Assembly (NCBI RefSeq): GCF_000312665.1
Contig: NZ_HF536778.1
Span: forward strand, 491,749 to 543,330
Reading direction: 5' to 3'
DNA from: Rhizobium mesoamericanum STM3625
Lineage (GTDB): Bacteria > Pseudomonadota > Alphaproteobacteria > Rhizobiales > Rhizobiaceae
DNA length: 51,582 nucleotides
Shown in pieces: positions 42,464 through 51,046 of this stretch. Both the position numbers and the translations under genes were made by a program. Under the pieces are notes generated by a model. It ran no database searches, had not been told where the DNA came from, and was given only the letters and a program-made list of their open reading frames with translations. The stretch's first letter is position 1. Each line of letters opens with the position of its first letter.

Positions 42464-45076
42464 TTATACAATGGCCTTCTGACGCGTACGCAACGATTCC
42501 GCCCAGTCCGTCAGAGTCTTGATATCGGTGAGAATCTCTGAGGGTGGCGGCGGCTCCTCGTTTCTGACACGCGACGCATCATGGGCCTCGATAATATCGC
42601 TACACTTCTTGAATGCCGCCCGGAAAGTTTCCGCATCGGCCTCCTCAAGCGCGGATACCTTCTTGAGATTCTTGGTGTCGATGTAATCCCGATGCCGGAT
42701 TAACACGCCGGCAAACACGATCTCCTCAAGCGCCCGCTCCCATGTCGCCCGCAGGAAGCCATATAACCTCACGGCGGAGCTGCGATACCCTTCTTCGTCA
42801 TTGGCATCGTAAAGAGCCTTTGCCGCCCGTTGATCTTTCTCAAGCCTATCCACTCTGGCTTTAACGCCCGCATGGTCCCACGGAAGGCCATCGCCCACTA
42901 TACCCGTGCCGTCCGGACCCCGCGATAGATTTGCCAGCCGGGTCGGAATTGTCTGCCGATAGGCGCTGTCGTTCAGATCGTTCACAAAGACGAGATCGTG
43001 GGTAAATACAATGATTTGGCGCTCCTTCGCCTCTTCGACGAGCCTTTGTGCGACTTTCCTGCGCCAGCGGTGATCGAGCGACGTAACCGGGTCATCGAAG
43101 ATGAGCGCAGACTTATGGGTTGCTGTTGCCAACTCGGTAAGAAAAGCTGCCAGCGCTACGCAAGTCTGTTCGCCTTCGCTAAGCACCAGGTGGACCTTCG
43201 TCTTGGCGTTCGCGAACAGCCGAATTTGGTAGTTCGGCGAGCCGTACTGGCCGCCCGAACGTACCACTTCGACACGGACCTTTTCTGCCGCAAGTCTGAC
43301 AATCTCACTCTGAAAACGGTCGCGCATCCGCGGCGTGATGATGTCATCGGCAAGCTCATTACCGAGTTTCGTGATCGGAGTCGTGGATGTCTGCGCAAGG
43401 CATTTTGCGATGCGCTCCAGCTTGACGAGGCGGTCCACCTCCTTGGTGGCTATTTCATAAAGATCCGTCGCGGCAGCCCGGTCCTTGAGTTCGTCGTGCT
43501 CAGCCTGAAGGACCTTGCGGCCTTCGATATCGGCGGCAGCCTCCAGCTGGCCGGCATATGCGCGAACATCATTTTCAAGGGCGATCAGATCCGTTTCGGG
43601 AAGGGCAACCTGTGGCGACAAGACCATCGCGCCGTTGCTGGCCACATCCCTGAGACACTGAAGCCTGCGCATATCGGCCGACGCCATGAAACGCAGCACG
43701 GCGGCCGCGACGGCGGGATGCTGAATGGCAATGCGCCGGCGGATTTCGCCGATCAGCCGTATGTCGGGCCGGCGACCCCGGAACTCCTTGAGCGCGGTGT
43801 CGTAGTCCTTCTCTGCCGCGGTGGCCTGCTTTTCGGTATCGTCGCGTATGAAACGCTCGAAACCTCCCATGCGCGCGTCGGCCTCAGCCGTTAACGGCTG
43901 ATGGCACAAGACGCAGTGCTCTCCTTCCACAGCCGGAAACTGCTGCTCAATGTGCTGGGAATAATGCCGCGATGCTTCCCAAAGCGATCGCCATGCCTCA
44001 GCGCCGACGCCGGGGAACGTGGCATCTTTAAATGCGATTGTCGCCGCGAGGGTTGCTGCCGAACGCTTGGCTCGTGCATCGTCCGCCAGGATTTTCAGTG
44101 CGGCTAGGGCTTCGTCAGAATAGGCATCAACCATTTTCTTCAGGTAGCGCAGGATCCTGCCAATGCCATCGGCAAACTGGCGCTGCTCGGCGGCCGCCTC
44201 CACAGGATTTTTTGCCAGGTCCTCCACAAGCTGCTGGAGGCGTGCTCTCTCCCCATCAGCCATGACGGCGAGGGGCGTCATGGCGTCCAGCTTCGTGCTG
44301 TGCTTCAGGCCGGACATGATGCGCCCGACGGCTGTGGTTGCCTGCCAGGTCGGCTTGTCGAAGACGGGATTTCGGAGGGCCTTGAGCTGGCCTTCTTCGG
44401 CCTGGAGCAACGCCTTGATCTTCGTGCAGACGGCGGCAAGGTCGTCGGGAATGTCGAGACCGAAGGGTCGAAAGGCAACTTCGTTCTTGTCCTGGATATG
44501 GACTGCCCCACATTCACGGTCAAACACGCTCACTGCGGAAAGCACCGGGTCAGGATTTGCATTGTCCTCCCACGAAAGGGCCGGCTGCGCCACCCCCTCG
44601 CGCGCGATCGTGAAGGTGGCGGTGGCCTTCCCGCCAAAGGTAAGGGAAAACGCGTCCGGCATGATTTCGCCGGCTTTGCGAGCCCGGCAAGCGCGCTTGA
44701 GAACGCGGCCGTATCCAGATTTGCCGGCTCCGTTCGGTCCGTAGATGATTGTCAAACCCCGCTGCTCGAACGGAAGGGTTTGCTTGGGCGCCAACTGATT
44801 GACCCCCACGATATCGCCGAGGGAAACGAGCGTGATGGCCGCACCATTCCCGGGGTTGGCGGGCAAATGTTGGGCTTCGAGCGCCGAGGCGGCCAGCAGA
44901 ACACCTGGCTCGCCGTGCTCCTTCTTACATAGAGCGAGGACCTCGCCAAGCGAAGCCGGGTCCAGCGTTCCTCCGGTCACGATGCGGCGAAGAGCGTCCC
45001 GCTGCCACATCGGCCGGCTCTGCGACCAGTCCAGTATCGTTTGCAGCACGGATTTCGGCGAGACAGGCTGGTGCAT
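42464..45076 (-). CDS. Large AAA_13-type ATPase (RloC/SMC-like, candidate defence protein)
   Basis: 870 residues. Walker A IIYGPNGAGKSGYGRVLK at about 111-128, a long helical middle holding CVLCHQPL at about 388 (a zinc-hook-like CxxC), the ABC signature VLSEGEQTCVALAAF, and Walker B ALIFDDPVTSLDHRWRRK at about 657. The layout P-loop, coiled coil with CxxC hook, coiled coil, signature and Walker B matches Rad50/SMC-like AAA_13 proteins such as RloC and other anti-phage ATPases. The C-terminal 170 residues could hold an effector, but no HxxxR-type nuclease motif or HNH was recognised. Divergent from the NYN unit, upstream of the DUF5677-like gene. Confidence 0.82.
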   Translation of the reverse strand: MHQPVSPKSVLQTILDWSQSRPMWQRDALRRIVTGGTLDPASLGEVLALCKKEHGEPGVLLAASALEAQHLPANPGNGAAITLVSLGDIVGVNQLAPKQTLPFEQRGLTIIYGPNGAGKSGYGRVLKRACRARKAGEIMPDAFSLTFGGKATATFTIAREGVAQPALSWEDNANPDPVLSAVSVFDRECGAVHIQDKNEVAFRPFGLDIPDDLAAVCTKIKALLQAEEGQLKALRNPVFDKPTWQATTAVGRIMSGLKHSTKLDAMTPLAVMADGERARLQQLVEDLAKNPVEAAAEQRQFADGIGRILRYLKKMVDAYSDEALAALKILADDARAKRSAATLAATIAFKDATFPGVGAEAWRSLWEASRHYSQHIEQQFPAVEGEHCVLCHQPLTAEADARMGGFERFIRDDTEKQATAAEKDYDTALKEFRGRRPDIRLIGEIRRRIAIQHPAVAAAVLRFMASADMRRLQCLRDVASNGAMVLSPQVALPETDLIALENDVRAYAGQLEAAADIEGRKVLQAEHDELKDRAAATDLYEIATKEVDRLVKLERIAKCLAQTSTTPITKLGNELADDIITPRMRDRFQSEIVRLAAEKVRVEVVRSGGQYGSPNYQIRLFANAKTKVHLVLSEGEQTCVALAAFLTELATATHKSALIFDDPVTSLDHRWRRKVAQRLVEEAKERQIIVFTHDLVFVNDLNDSAYRQTIPTRLANLSRGPDGTGIVGDGLPWDHAGVKARVDRLEKDQRAAKALYDANDEEGYRSSAVRLYGFLRATWERALEEIVFAGVLIRHRDYIDTKNLKKVSALEEADAETFRAAFKKCSDIIEAHDASRVRNEEPPPPSEILTDIKTLTDWAESLRTRQKAIV

Positions 45077-45326
45077 GATTAGAGCTTTACTAAGAGATTC
45101 TCAGACAATAGAAATGCATGCAACCTATCCTAGCGCATGGAATATACAATCGAGGTTCCGGAAGAACTCGAAGTTATCAACAAAGCCAGGCCACGACGGA
45201 GAGGTCCGGTTCGTTTACCGCAGCAGCGCCCCCTGCTAAGGATTGAAGGGTCGGCCTAGATTGCGTATTTTAGGCGTATTAAGCGCGAAATTGCGCATTG
45301 CAACACCAATGCGCCCAGCAAATCGG

Positions 45327-45355
45327 TTGACGAATGCGCCGTCCCTCACTATGTT
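45327..45355 (+). promoter_or_regulatory. Sigma-70 promoter of the leader/NYN unit
   Basis: TTGACG, a 17-bp spacer and TATGTT, a strong vegetative-type promoter. A transcript from about 45362 would run straight into the terminator at 45412-45438. The rest of 45077-45326 has no supported gene and must contain the leftward promoter for the AAA_13 gene. Confidence 0.65.
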
Positions 45356-45361
45356 AATGTC

Positions 45362-45438
45362 AACAACTAACCCAGCATCCTGAGAGACATGGGCTCCGGG
45401 GCGGTTGGGGGAAAAAGCCGGCGCAAGCCGGTTTTTTT
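45362..45438 (+). ncRNA. Candidate small RNA or attenuator leader
   Basis: A good promoter (45327-45355) and an intrinsic terminator (45412-45438) bracket about 77 nt without a good coding frame. The segment is G-rich in the middle (GGGCTCCGGGGCGG). The NYN gene begins 26 bp after the terminator, so the unit may be a free small RNA, an attenuator for the NYN gene, or both. No Rfam family can be named by eye. Confidence 0.45.
45412..45438 (+). terminator. Intrinsic terminator within the leader of the NYN gene
   Basis: AAAAAGCCGGC, loop GCAA, then GCCGG and seven T: five G-C pairs, one G-T wobble and an A/T extension. A classical terminator lying between the promoter and the NYN coding region. 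Confidence 0.8.
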
Positions 45439-45463
45439 ATGTCTTGGGGGCAGGAGTGGCAGC

Positions 45464-46306
45464 GTAAGAACGCGCGTCTATATCGACGGATACAACCTTT
45501 ACTACGGTTGCTTGCGAAAGACCGCCTTTAAGCGGATTGGCGTGCTAACGCTGTTTGAGACGCATATCCTGCCCACAATCCTCTATCGGCCGGCAACGGA
45601 CACCGCCCCGGCGAAAATGATCCTGCATCCAGATTGTGCGATCATATTTCACGGCAAAGATCATCGACAGCGCCGCAAAGGGCGAGGACTCCGTATCCTC
45701 GCAGGCTCAATACCACAATGCGCTAACGGCGCATTGTGGTGGTCGCCTGTCCTTTGTGATGGGCAATAGCTCGCTCTGCAAGGCCAATCAACATATCGTT
45801 CCAGCCGACGATCCGAAATGCTGGCCGCGTGACTGCGACAAGATCCAGGTATGGAAGCTCGAGGAGAAGCAGTCGGATGTGTATTTGGCGCTTCACCTCT
45901 ACGACGACCTGAACGGGGAGGTTGATCAGGTGGTACTCGTCACCAACGACACCGATTTAGCGCCGACGCTGGAAATGCTTAAGGTTCGTTGCCCACACAT
46001 CGTCCGCGGCCTGGTGATACCGACGCGCAAGGTCGGGGCGGGCGGTGACCTTGAACGCGAAGCAAACGTCTCGCTCGCACAACTCGCTCATGGGTCAGGC
46101 GGCATATCTCGGAGGATGAGCTGCGCGCCTCACAATTGCCATATGTCGTTCCTGGCCGCCGCCGCGCCAGCATCAAGCCACACTCATGGTATGCGAAACC
46201 GCATCACCTTGCGAAGGTGCTGGAAATGGCGGAAAGCGACCATCTCGGCGGTCGTCGCCCTATCGATATGATCGAGACGGATGAGGGCGCGGCAGAGGGT
46301 CTTTAA
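45464..46306 (+). pseudogene. NYN-domain (LabA/PIN-like) ribonuclease, broken by two frameshifts
   Basis: The frame starting at 45464 reads RTRVYIDGYNLYYGCLRKTA, with an AGGAG site just upstream, but its first codon is GTA rather than GTG or ATG. Near 45645 the frame changes to YFTAKIIDSAAKGEDSVSSQ and continues through NQHIVPADDPK and VVLVTNDTDLAPTLEMLK (NYN acidic motif). At about 46093 it changes again to WVRRHISEDELRASQLPYVV and YAKPHHLAKVLEMAESDH, ending at 46306. Pieced together the protein is complete and family-like. NYN nucleases degrade RNA. Lost start plus two indels make it inactive unless the sequence is in error. Confidence 0.8.
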
Positions 46307-46401
46307 CTACATAGAGGCATATATCCACGACAGGCTGAAAAAGACCGGCGACCAAACTGATTTGTCCTCGAATCCTGAACCAGACGGGCGGGAAGGGAGT
46401 G

Positions 46402-46430
46402 CGAGGGGTGGGGCTTTGGGGCACCCCTCG
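46402..46430. repeat. Hairpin downstream of the DUF932 gene
   Basis: CGAGGGGTG and CACCCCTCG form a 9-bp stem with an 11-nt loop; a second GC stem, AGGCGCC with GGCGCCT, is at 46502-46527. Both lie between the NYN remnant and the DUF932 stop (46307-46542) and could end the leftward DUF932 transcript, though no T run follows. Confidence 0.45.
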
Positions 46431-46542
46431 AAGCTGTCGCGCGCCGCTCGCATGCGGCAAGGGACAGCCACCAGGCACGCGGTGGCGAGGAGGGGAGGGC
46501 GAGGCGCCGCTGCTTCCGGGGGCGCCTTTCCCTTGGCACGTT

Positions 46543-47391
46543 TCACGCCTTCAGCGCTGCCATCCTCTCGCCGAGAAGCCACAAGGCCTTGTTCAGCTTG
46601 ATATCCTGATCAATGCCGTTGACGGCGCGTGACCTCATACGGCGCGGTCTGCCGAGGTTATCACGGCCGACACCACGTAAGCCGCCTTTCAGGGAATTTT
46701 CCTGCACGACGTTCCAAGTTGTCCAGAGATCGTCGGAGCGGTCATCATGGCGGCGGGGAACGAGCAACTGCTCGGCCTTGATCGGCGTCTTCGTTTCGCC
46801 GTCAGTGTCACCAAACCGAAGCACATGGGCAGCATCCGCAAGAATGTTGGCTTCCTCGCGATTGAGGCGAATGGTCGACCAGTCCTGCGGCGCGGCAAGG
46901 GTGCGTTCGGCCTCGCCAAGAACCCGGTAGGTGCCCTCGATCACCTTGTGTTGAACATCGCCGGAATGCCGAACCTTGATGGCGTCGATGGTGCCGGTCT
47001 GCGTCACCAAGGAATTGAGGCAGCGGACACGAAAGAGGCCGGCCATCAATTCGTAAGCCGACGTACCATCGTTTGCATTCTTGAGCAGGATCTCGCACAC
47101 GGTGTCGCCGACATGATAGACCTTGCCGTCATCGACGCGGCGCAGACGAATGAGATGCTTGGTAAAGTCGGCCTTGCCCTCGGTACGGCTGCGCGACTGC
47201 TTGGCGCCGACCGGCATGAAACCTTCCCGCATCAGGCCGCGCAGCACCTCGATGGTCGGGATCGGCTTGAAGCGTTCCGACCGGCTCTCATGGGCGGTCA
47301 CGGCAAAGATCGACGGCGCGAAACGGCGCATTTCGGTTTCGGTGAGCGCGCGGCCGGTATCGAAGCGGGCGGTCTCGGTGTAGATGCTCAT
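46543..47391 (-). CDS. DUF932 plasmid/phage protein
   Basis: 282 residues from 47391. DUF932 features: FAPSIFAVTAHESRSERFKP, LRRVDDGKVYHVGDTVCEIL, KNANDGTSAYELMAGLFRVR, CLNSLV, VQENSLKGGLRGVGRD. These are common on rhizobial plasmids and in phages; the function is unproven, with links to replication or antirestriction loci. Its leader carries a 16-bp perfect hairpin (47454-47493). It appears intact and ends with a basic-acidic tail KALWLLGERMAALKA. Confidence 0.85.
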   Translation of the reverse strand: MSIYTETARFDTGRALTETEMRRFAPSIFAVTAHESRSERFKPIPTIEVLRGLMREGFMPVGAKQSRSRTEGKADFTKHLIRLRRVDDGKVYHVGDTVCEILLKNANDGTSAYELMAGLFRVRCLNSLVTQTGTIDAIKVRHSGDVQHKVIEGTYRVLGEAERTLAAPQDWSTIRLNREEANILADAAHVLRFGDTDGETKTPIKAEQLLVPRRHDDRSDDLWTTWNVVQENSLKGGLRGVGRDNLGRPRRMRSRAVNGIDQDIKLNKALWLLGERMAALKA

Positions 47392-47453
47392 AGCTCTGTC
47401 TCCTGATTTCCCGGTTCCCGAGGGAAAAGCCCCTTCGGGCGAAGCCTCCCCGA

Positions 47454-47493
47454 TCTGTCCGGGGGAATGGCCTCTGACATTCCCCCGGACAGA
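47454..47493. repeat. 16-bp perfect inverted repeat in the DUF932 leader
   Basis: TCTGTCCGGGGGAATG and its exact complement, separated by 8 nt, lie 63 bp upstream of the DUF932 start codon. There is no T run, so an operator, a replication-related site or a strong leader hairpin are all possible. The rest of 47392-47821 has no clearly supported gene. Confidence 0.7.
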
Positions 47494-47821
47494 GGGGGGA
47501 GGGCGAAAGCCCGCCCCACGGCGGCAAACGGGACTGTCAAGCGGCGTGGCGCGGAAGGCGGGGCATCTTCACGGGTTCGCCTCCGGCGGACTGGCGCGGA
47601 AGATCAACCGGCTTCACGGGCCACTTGACCGGCCTGGACGACGATGTCATGGGGCGGAAACGAACATGTGGCCCGCAGGGCCTCGATACCGATGCTTAAA
47701 GCATCGCCGGATAAGCGATCGTTACCGGGAACGGCGGAGACGGCCGCAGGCTGGCTCCGTTCCAATGGCAGAGAGCGCGGCCGTCTGGAACGGCGGTGGC
47801 CCACCTTTGGTCCTTCGGCGC

Positions 47822-48127
47822 TCAAGCGCCCTTCTTGGCAACCAGATTGAACAGCTGAGCAATGATATCGGTGGCATAGACCTGTTCACCGTCTCGCTCA
47901 AAGCTGGAGTTGGCTATCCGGGACTCGATATAGACGAGATCGCCAGGCCTGACATTTTCCTGGATCCACTCGGCCTGCTTCTTGTCGAGGACGGTCCCCT
48001 GCACCCAATCGGTCGCAGTTTTCTTCTCCCCATCGGCCTGCCACTCGCGGTTCGCGGTGACGCTGACTTTCAGCACGTTCTTCAGCTGCGCGACGACGCC
48101 GCGCACAGCAAAACTTCGCACCCCCAA
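47822..48127 (-). CDS. SSB-like single-stranded DNA-binding protein, 5' end replaced
   Basis: 101 residues as read; from residue 14 on it matches plasmid SSB-like proteins (NVLKVSVTANREWQ, KKTATDWVQGTVLDKKQAEW, PGDLVYIESRIANSS, VYATDIIAQLFNLV). The normal N-terminus (about 20 residues with the first beta strand) is missing and the frame instead runs into a TrbM-like remnant on the same strand. Start at TTG 48127 is a guess; the gene may not be expressed. Such proteins bind single-stranded DNA during plasmid transfer or replication. Confidence 0.6.
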   Translation of the reverse strand: MGVRSFAVRGVVAQLKNVLKVSVTANREWQADGEKKTATDWVQGTVLDKKQAEWIQENVRPGDLVYIESRIANSSFERDGEQVYATDIIAQLFNLVAKKGA

Positions 48128-48213
48128 TCACCCGCCGCTACGGGCGCAACAAATATAGTGGCCGACAGGAAGGTTCCGACGACGACGCGGATCCGCTTGA
48201 TTTTTCCAGACAT
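48082..48213 (-). pseudogene. TrbM-like conjugal protein, N-terminal fragment
   Basis: The minus strand from ATG 48213 reads MSGKIKRIRVVVG, a hydrophobic signal (TFLSATIFVAPVAA) and GDWGCEVLLCAA, the start of mature TrbM-type proteins of conjugation systems. It stops after 43 residues because it is fused out of frame to SSB sequence. TrbM is a periplasmic factor of conjugal transfer clusters. It shows that the SSB and trbM genes were joined by a deletion. Confidence 0.7.
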
Positions 48214-48260
48214 GGACACCTCTTTGGACGATCGAGACTGGATCATCGATTCTGCGCGCT

Positions 48261-48512
48261 ATGGTATCGCAGCCCTATCGCATCTATGTCGAACGAACCG
48301 ACGCCACGAAGAACATGGCGCGCTTCTTCGCGATGGAGATTTCGAGCACTCTGTTCGGCGAAACCTGCCTGACCAGGACCTGGGGCAGAATTGGTCGCCG
48401 CGGTCACAGCAAGGCGCATCACTTCGACCATGAAGCAGACGCTGTCGAACTCTTCCTCGAACTGACGCGGCAAAAGAGACAACGCGGATATTGTCCGAGG
48501 CAGCGTGCTTAA
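48261..48512 (+). CDS. WGR-domain protein
   Basis: 83 residues, a single WGR domain: ATKNMARFFAMEISSTLFG, then CLTRTWGRIGRRGHSKAHHF with the name-giving W-G-R, and AVELFLELTRQKRQRGY. Free-standing WGR proteins occur on rhizobial plasmids near DNA ligases. WGR domains bind nucleic acids in PARPs and related proteins. Its neighbour across 120 bp is a LigD-type ligase on the other strand. Confidence 0.85.
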   Translation: MVSQPYRIYVERTDATKNMARFFAMEISSTLFGETCLTRTWGRIGRRGHSKAHHFDHEADAVELFLELTRQKRQRGYCPRQRA

Positions 48513-48636
48513 CGACAAAAGTTTCCCCGCCCGTGTAATGTCGCAAATAGCCGGTGTCGTCATTCAAGAACCAGAAGCGCTCGCATGCAAACTACCGGTT
48601 CAAGCGCTTGTAAGGCATTCGGTTGCCAGCAGCTAT

Positions 48637-49698
48637 TTAGCCGGTCATGCGATAGACGTCGGCGTTATCCTGACGATCGCGCAGCCCCTTGTAAGCCGCA
48701 TGCCGTAGCCGATTGTCGTTCGTCCACGCCCGATATTCGATTTCTGCGATCAGCGTCGGTTGGACCCAGACCGCCTTCCTCTTGCCATCATAGGGCAGGG
48801 GCGGCTGTTTACGCTTCCAGGGAAGCTTGTCCATCAGCTTGCGCAGCTGAAGCACTTCACGCTCCTTAAAACCGGTTCCGACGGAACCGACATAGGCGAG
48901 CTCGCTTCCGCGATATGCGGCGAGCAGCAGCGATCTAAATCCTATGGCCGGGTTCGGCGACGGCTCATAGCCGATGATCATGAAGGCCTCGGATTGGACG
49001 CATTTGAGTTTGACCCAGTCGCCGAAGCGGTCAGATCGATAGAGGCTGTAACCTTTCTTGCCGACGATGCCTTCGAGCCCGTGACGGCGGGCTTCCTCAA
49101 GGAGGGCTGCCGGATCGGCGTAGAACTCTTCGGAGATTCGAATCGCACCCTCCTGTCTATCGAGGACGTCCTCGAGGAGGTGACGTCTCGAGCGATATTC
49201 GACGCCGCGCAGGTCGTGGCCATCAAGATAGAGGAGATCAAAGGCATAAAGGACCGCCGGCGAGGCGAGAGCCCCGGGCGTGTTGCCGCTCGCGCCGAGA
49301 GACTGCTGCAGCAACCCGAAATCCGAGCGGCCGTGCTCGTCGAGGATCACGGCTTCGCCATCGATGATCATGGTGGCCGGGCCAAGCGCACGAGCAGCTT
49401 TCGCGATAACAGGAAAGCGATCGGTCCAGTCAAATCCGCCACGCGTGAGGATGCGCACGCCGCCTTGCTCGATGTGAACATGGAGGCGATACCCGTCCCA
49501 TTTGACTTCCCAGCCCCAATCGTCGCCGACGGGCGGCTTCGTCAGCAATTTTGCAAGGGCCGGTTCGATACGATCCGGCATGGGATCGAACAGGAGCTGC
49601 GGCTGCGCCGGGTTGCGTTTCCGGATCGGTCGGCTTTGGATGGGGGCGCCGTCATCACGTAACAGCGGCTTGGTGGTCTTGCGCGGTCGCCTGGTCAT
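48637..49698 (-). CDS. ATP-dependent DNA ligase, LigD ligase-domain type
   Basis: 353 residues. Nucleotidyltransferase motifs: motif I EVKWDGYRL (lysine to be adenylated), motif III YAFDLLYLDGHDLRGVEYRS, motif IV EGIVGKKGYSLYR, motif V GDWVKLKC, followed by an OB-fold end. Primase and phosphoesterase domains of full LigD are absent, and no ku gene is in the window. It would join DNA ends, possibly in non-homologous end joining with a chromosomal Ku or during plasmid processing. Intact as far as seen. The start at 49698 (MTRRPRKTTKPLLRD) has a basic tail usual for this family. Confidence 0.92.
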   Translation of the reverse strand: MTRRPRKTTKPLLRDDGAPIQSRPIRKRNPAQPQLLFDPMPDRIEPALAKLLTKPPVGDDWGWEVKWDGYRLHVHIEQGGVRILTRGGFDWTDRFPVIAKAARALGPATMIIDGEAVILDEHGRSDFGLLQQSLGASGNTPGALASPAVLYAFDLLYLDGHDLRGVEYRSRRHLLEDVLDRQEGAIRISEEFYADPAALLEEARRHGLEGIVGKKGYSLYRSDRFGDWVKLKCVQSEAFMIIGYEPSPNPAIGFRSLLLAAYRGSELAYVGSVGTGFKEREVLQLRKLMDKLPWKRKQPPLPYDGKRKAVWVQPTLIAEIEYRAWTNDNRLRHAAYKGLRDRQDNADVYRMTG

Positions 49699-49933
49699 GA
49701 CGGCATTCTATCAGGAAATATTAAAATCCATTTTACTGAATGTAGAAGGCTAGCGGTGGTCTAGAAACGTGGGGCGGCGTCATGCCGGCACTTCTCCGTC
49801 TTTGCTACCGATTGGGGTGGCGGTAAAGGTGTTGTGCGTCACGGAAACTGGGGCGGCCTCATCGCGCCGCTTCACAATCAGTTCGAATCGGCGACATCTT
49901 GCTCGAACCTCGGACGAGACATTGCAGGGCTGA

Positions 49934-50482
49934 ATGAGCACCAACGAAAATAGTAGACCAAGAGAAGCGACCAAGCACACTGGTGTTATCGGAACGGTCG
50001 TGCAAATGTGGGAAAAACTCGCCTGGGATATCGACGTGTTCGAGGATATCCAAAGGAGCTATCCGAACGAGAAGCAGCCACTTGCCTATGCGGCAATCAA
50101 CATCTGCATCGCCGCCGAGAGCCTCCGCGACTGGATGACCGAAGCCATCCGATCGCGTTCGTTAACCGGGGGCAAGCCCTCCAAGGATACCATCCGAGAT
50201 CAACTTGCCATGCAGATTCCTCAACTCAACATGTGCACGGCGATCGCGAACACGGCGAAGCACCACAATTTCAAAGAGGGAAGGTGGGTCGGCGGGCGGG
50301 TCGAGCTTGGTTGGGAAGAGGGAGACGAAGACATTCCTTCCGGCTTTGCGCTCTACCACGTCGATAACGACGGACAGAGCATGACGCTGGCTTTCACCTC
50401 TTTCCAGGCGCTCAAAGAGGCCTGGTGGAATGCGATGGTTGCCGAAGGACTTGCAGCGGGCCGAATGCCCACCCCGGAGTAG
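49934..50482 (+). CDS. Hypothetical protein
   Basis: 182 residues from an ATG. Helical: VVQMWEKLAWDIDVFEDIQR, YAAINICIAAESLRDWMTEA, then CTAIANTAKHHNFKEG. No domain recognised; the HEPN-like pattern of clustered aromatic and H/E residues in the middle is not strong enough to name. Stands alone between the ligase and the FitAB-type pair. Confidence 0.55.
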   Translation: MSTNENSRPREATKHTGVIGTVVQMWEKLAWDIDVFEDIQRSYPNEKQPLAYAAINICIAAESLRDWMTEAIRSRSLTGGKPSKDTIRDQLAMQIPQLNMCTAIANTAKHHNFKEGRWVGGRVELGWEEGDEDIPSGFALYHVDNDGQSMTLAFTSFQALKEAWWNAMVAEGLAAGRMPTPE

Positions 50483-50725
50483 ATGCAAAACAAGTTGGCA
50501 AGGATTTTCCGGCCAATCGTAGAGAAGCTTCCCCCGTTGACGCTTCGACCCTTGCCGCCAACCTACCCTCCTGCCGAACCTGTCCAAGAGCAAGACGTGG
50601 CGGAATACGGGTTAGCCACAATGATGAAGTTGCAGTTGGCCTGGCCTAAATGTGAGCCATAACGCCCCCCCGGACCGGCGTTGCTCCCATGCCGGCGACG
50701 CCGTTTAACCTGTCATATGAGAAGA
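50483..50725. other. Intergenic region before the toxin-antitoxin promoter
   Basis: No supported gene. A leftward frame here is arginine-rich and not credible. Confidence 0.4.
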
Positions 50726-50753
50726 TTGCTGGCGATATCACATTATGTATAGT
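50726..50753 (+). promoter_or_regulatory. Promoter of the FitAB-type pair
   Basis: TTGCTG, a 16-bp spacer and TATAGT. Transcription would begin near 50760, inside the palindrome that follows. Confidence 0.5.
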
Positions 50754-50758
50754 GCAAT

Positions 50759-50772
50759 CATTGATATCAATG
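50759..50772 (+). promoter_or_regulatory. Palindromic operator of the FitAB-type pair
   Basis: CATTGATATCAATG, a perfect 14-bp palindrome centred about 5 bp after the predicted transcription start and ending 16 bp before the antitoxin start. It is well placed for autorepression by the ribbon-helix-helix antitoxin. Confidence 0.65.
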
Positions 50773-50788
50773 TCGAAAGGAAGTCATC

Positions 50789-51046
50789 ATGGCGAGCGTG
50801 ACCATTAGGAACCTGCCGGATGAGGTGCACCGCGCGCTTCGCGTGAGAGCAGCGATGCATGGCCGCAGCACCGAGGCCGAGATCCGCGACATCCTCGAAA
50901 CGATTGTCCGTCCGCCGGAGCGCGTCAAACTCGGTTCTTTATTGGCGTCTATTGCCCGTGACGCAGGAGGGCTGACCGATGCTGAAGCGGAGCATTTCAA
51001 CCAGCTGCGTGACAAAACACCGGCTGAACCGATGAGCTTCGAATGA
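50789..51046 (+). CDS. FitA-like ribbon-helix-helix antitoxin
   Basis: 85 residues: MASVTIRNLPDEVHRALRVR is the beta strand and first helix of an Arc/MetJ-type fold, and HGRSTEAEIRDILETIVRPP the second helix, a form typical of FitA antitoxins. The C-terminal region carries FNQLRDKTPAEPMSFE that binds the PIN toxin. It overlaps the toxin start by 4 bp (ATGA). Confidence 0.9.
   Translation: MASVTIRNLPDEVHRALRVRAAMHGRSTEAEIRDILETIVRPPERVKLGSLLASIARDAGGLTDAEAEHFNQLRDKTPAEPMSFE

Noticed and set aside
47604..47825. 73-residue minus-strand frame after SSB
   Set aside because: Proline/arginine-rich and without ribosome site; not supportable.
47384..48433. 349-residue plus-strand frame
   Set aside because: Covers SSB, TrbM and WGR genes in the wrong frames.
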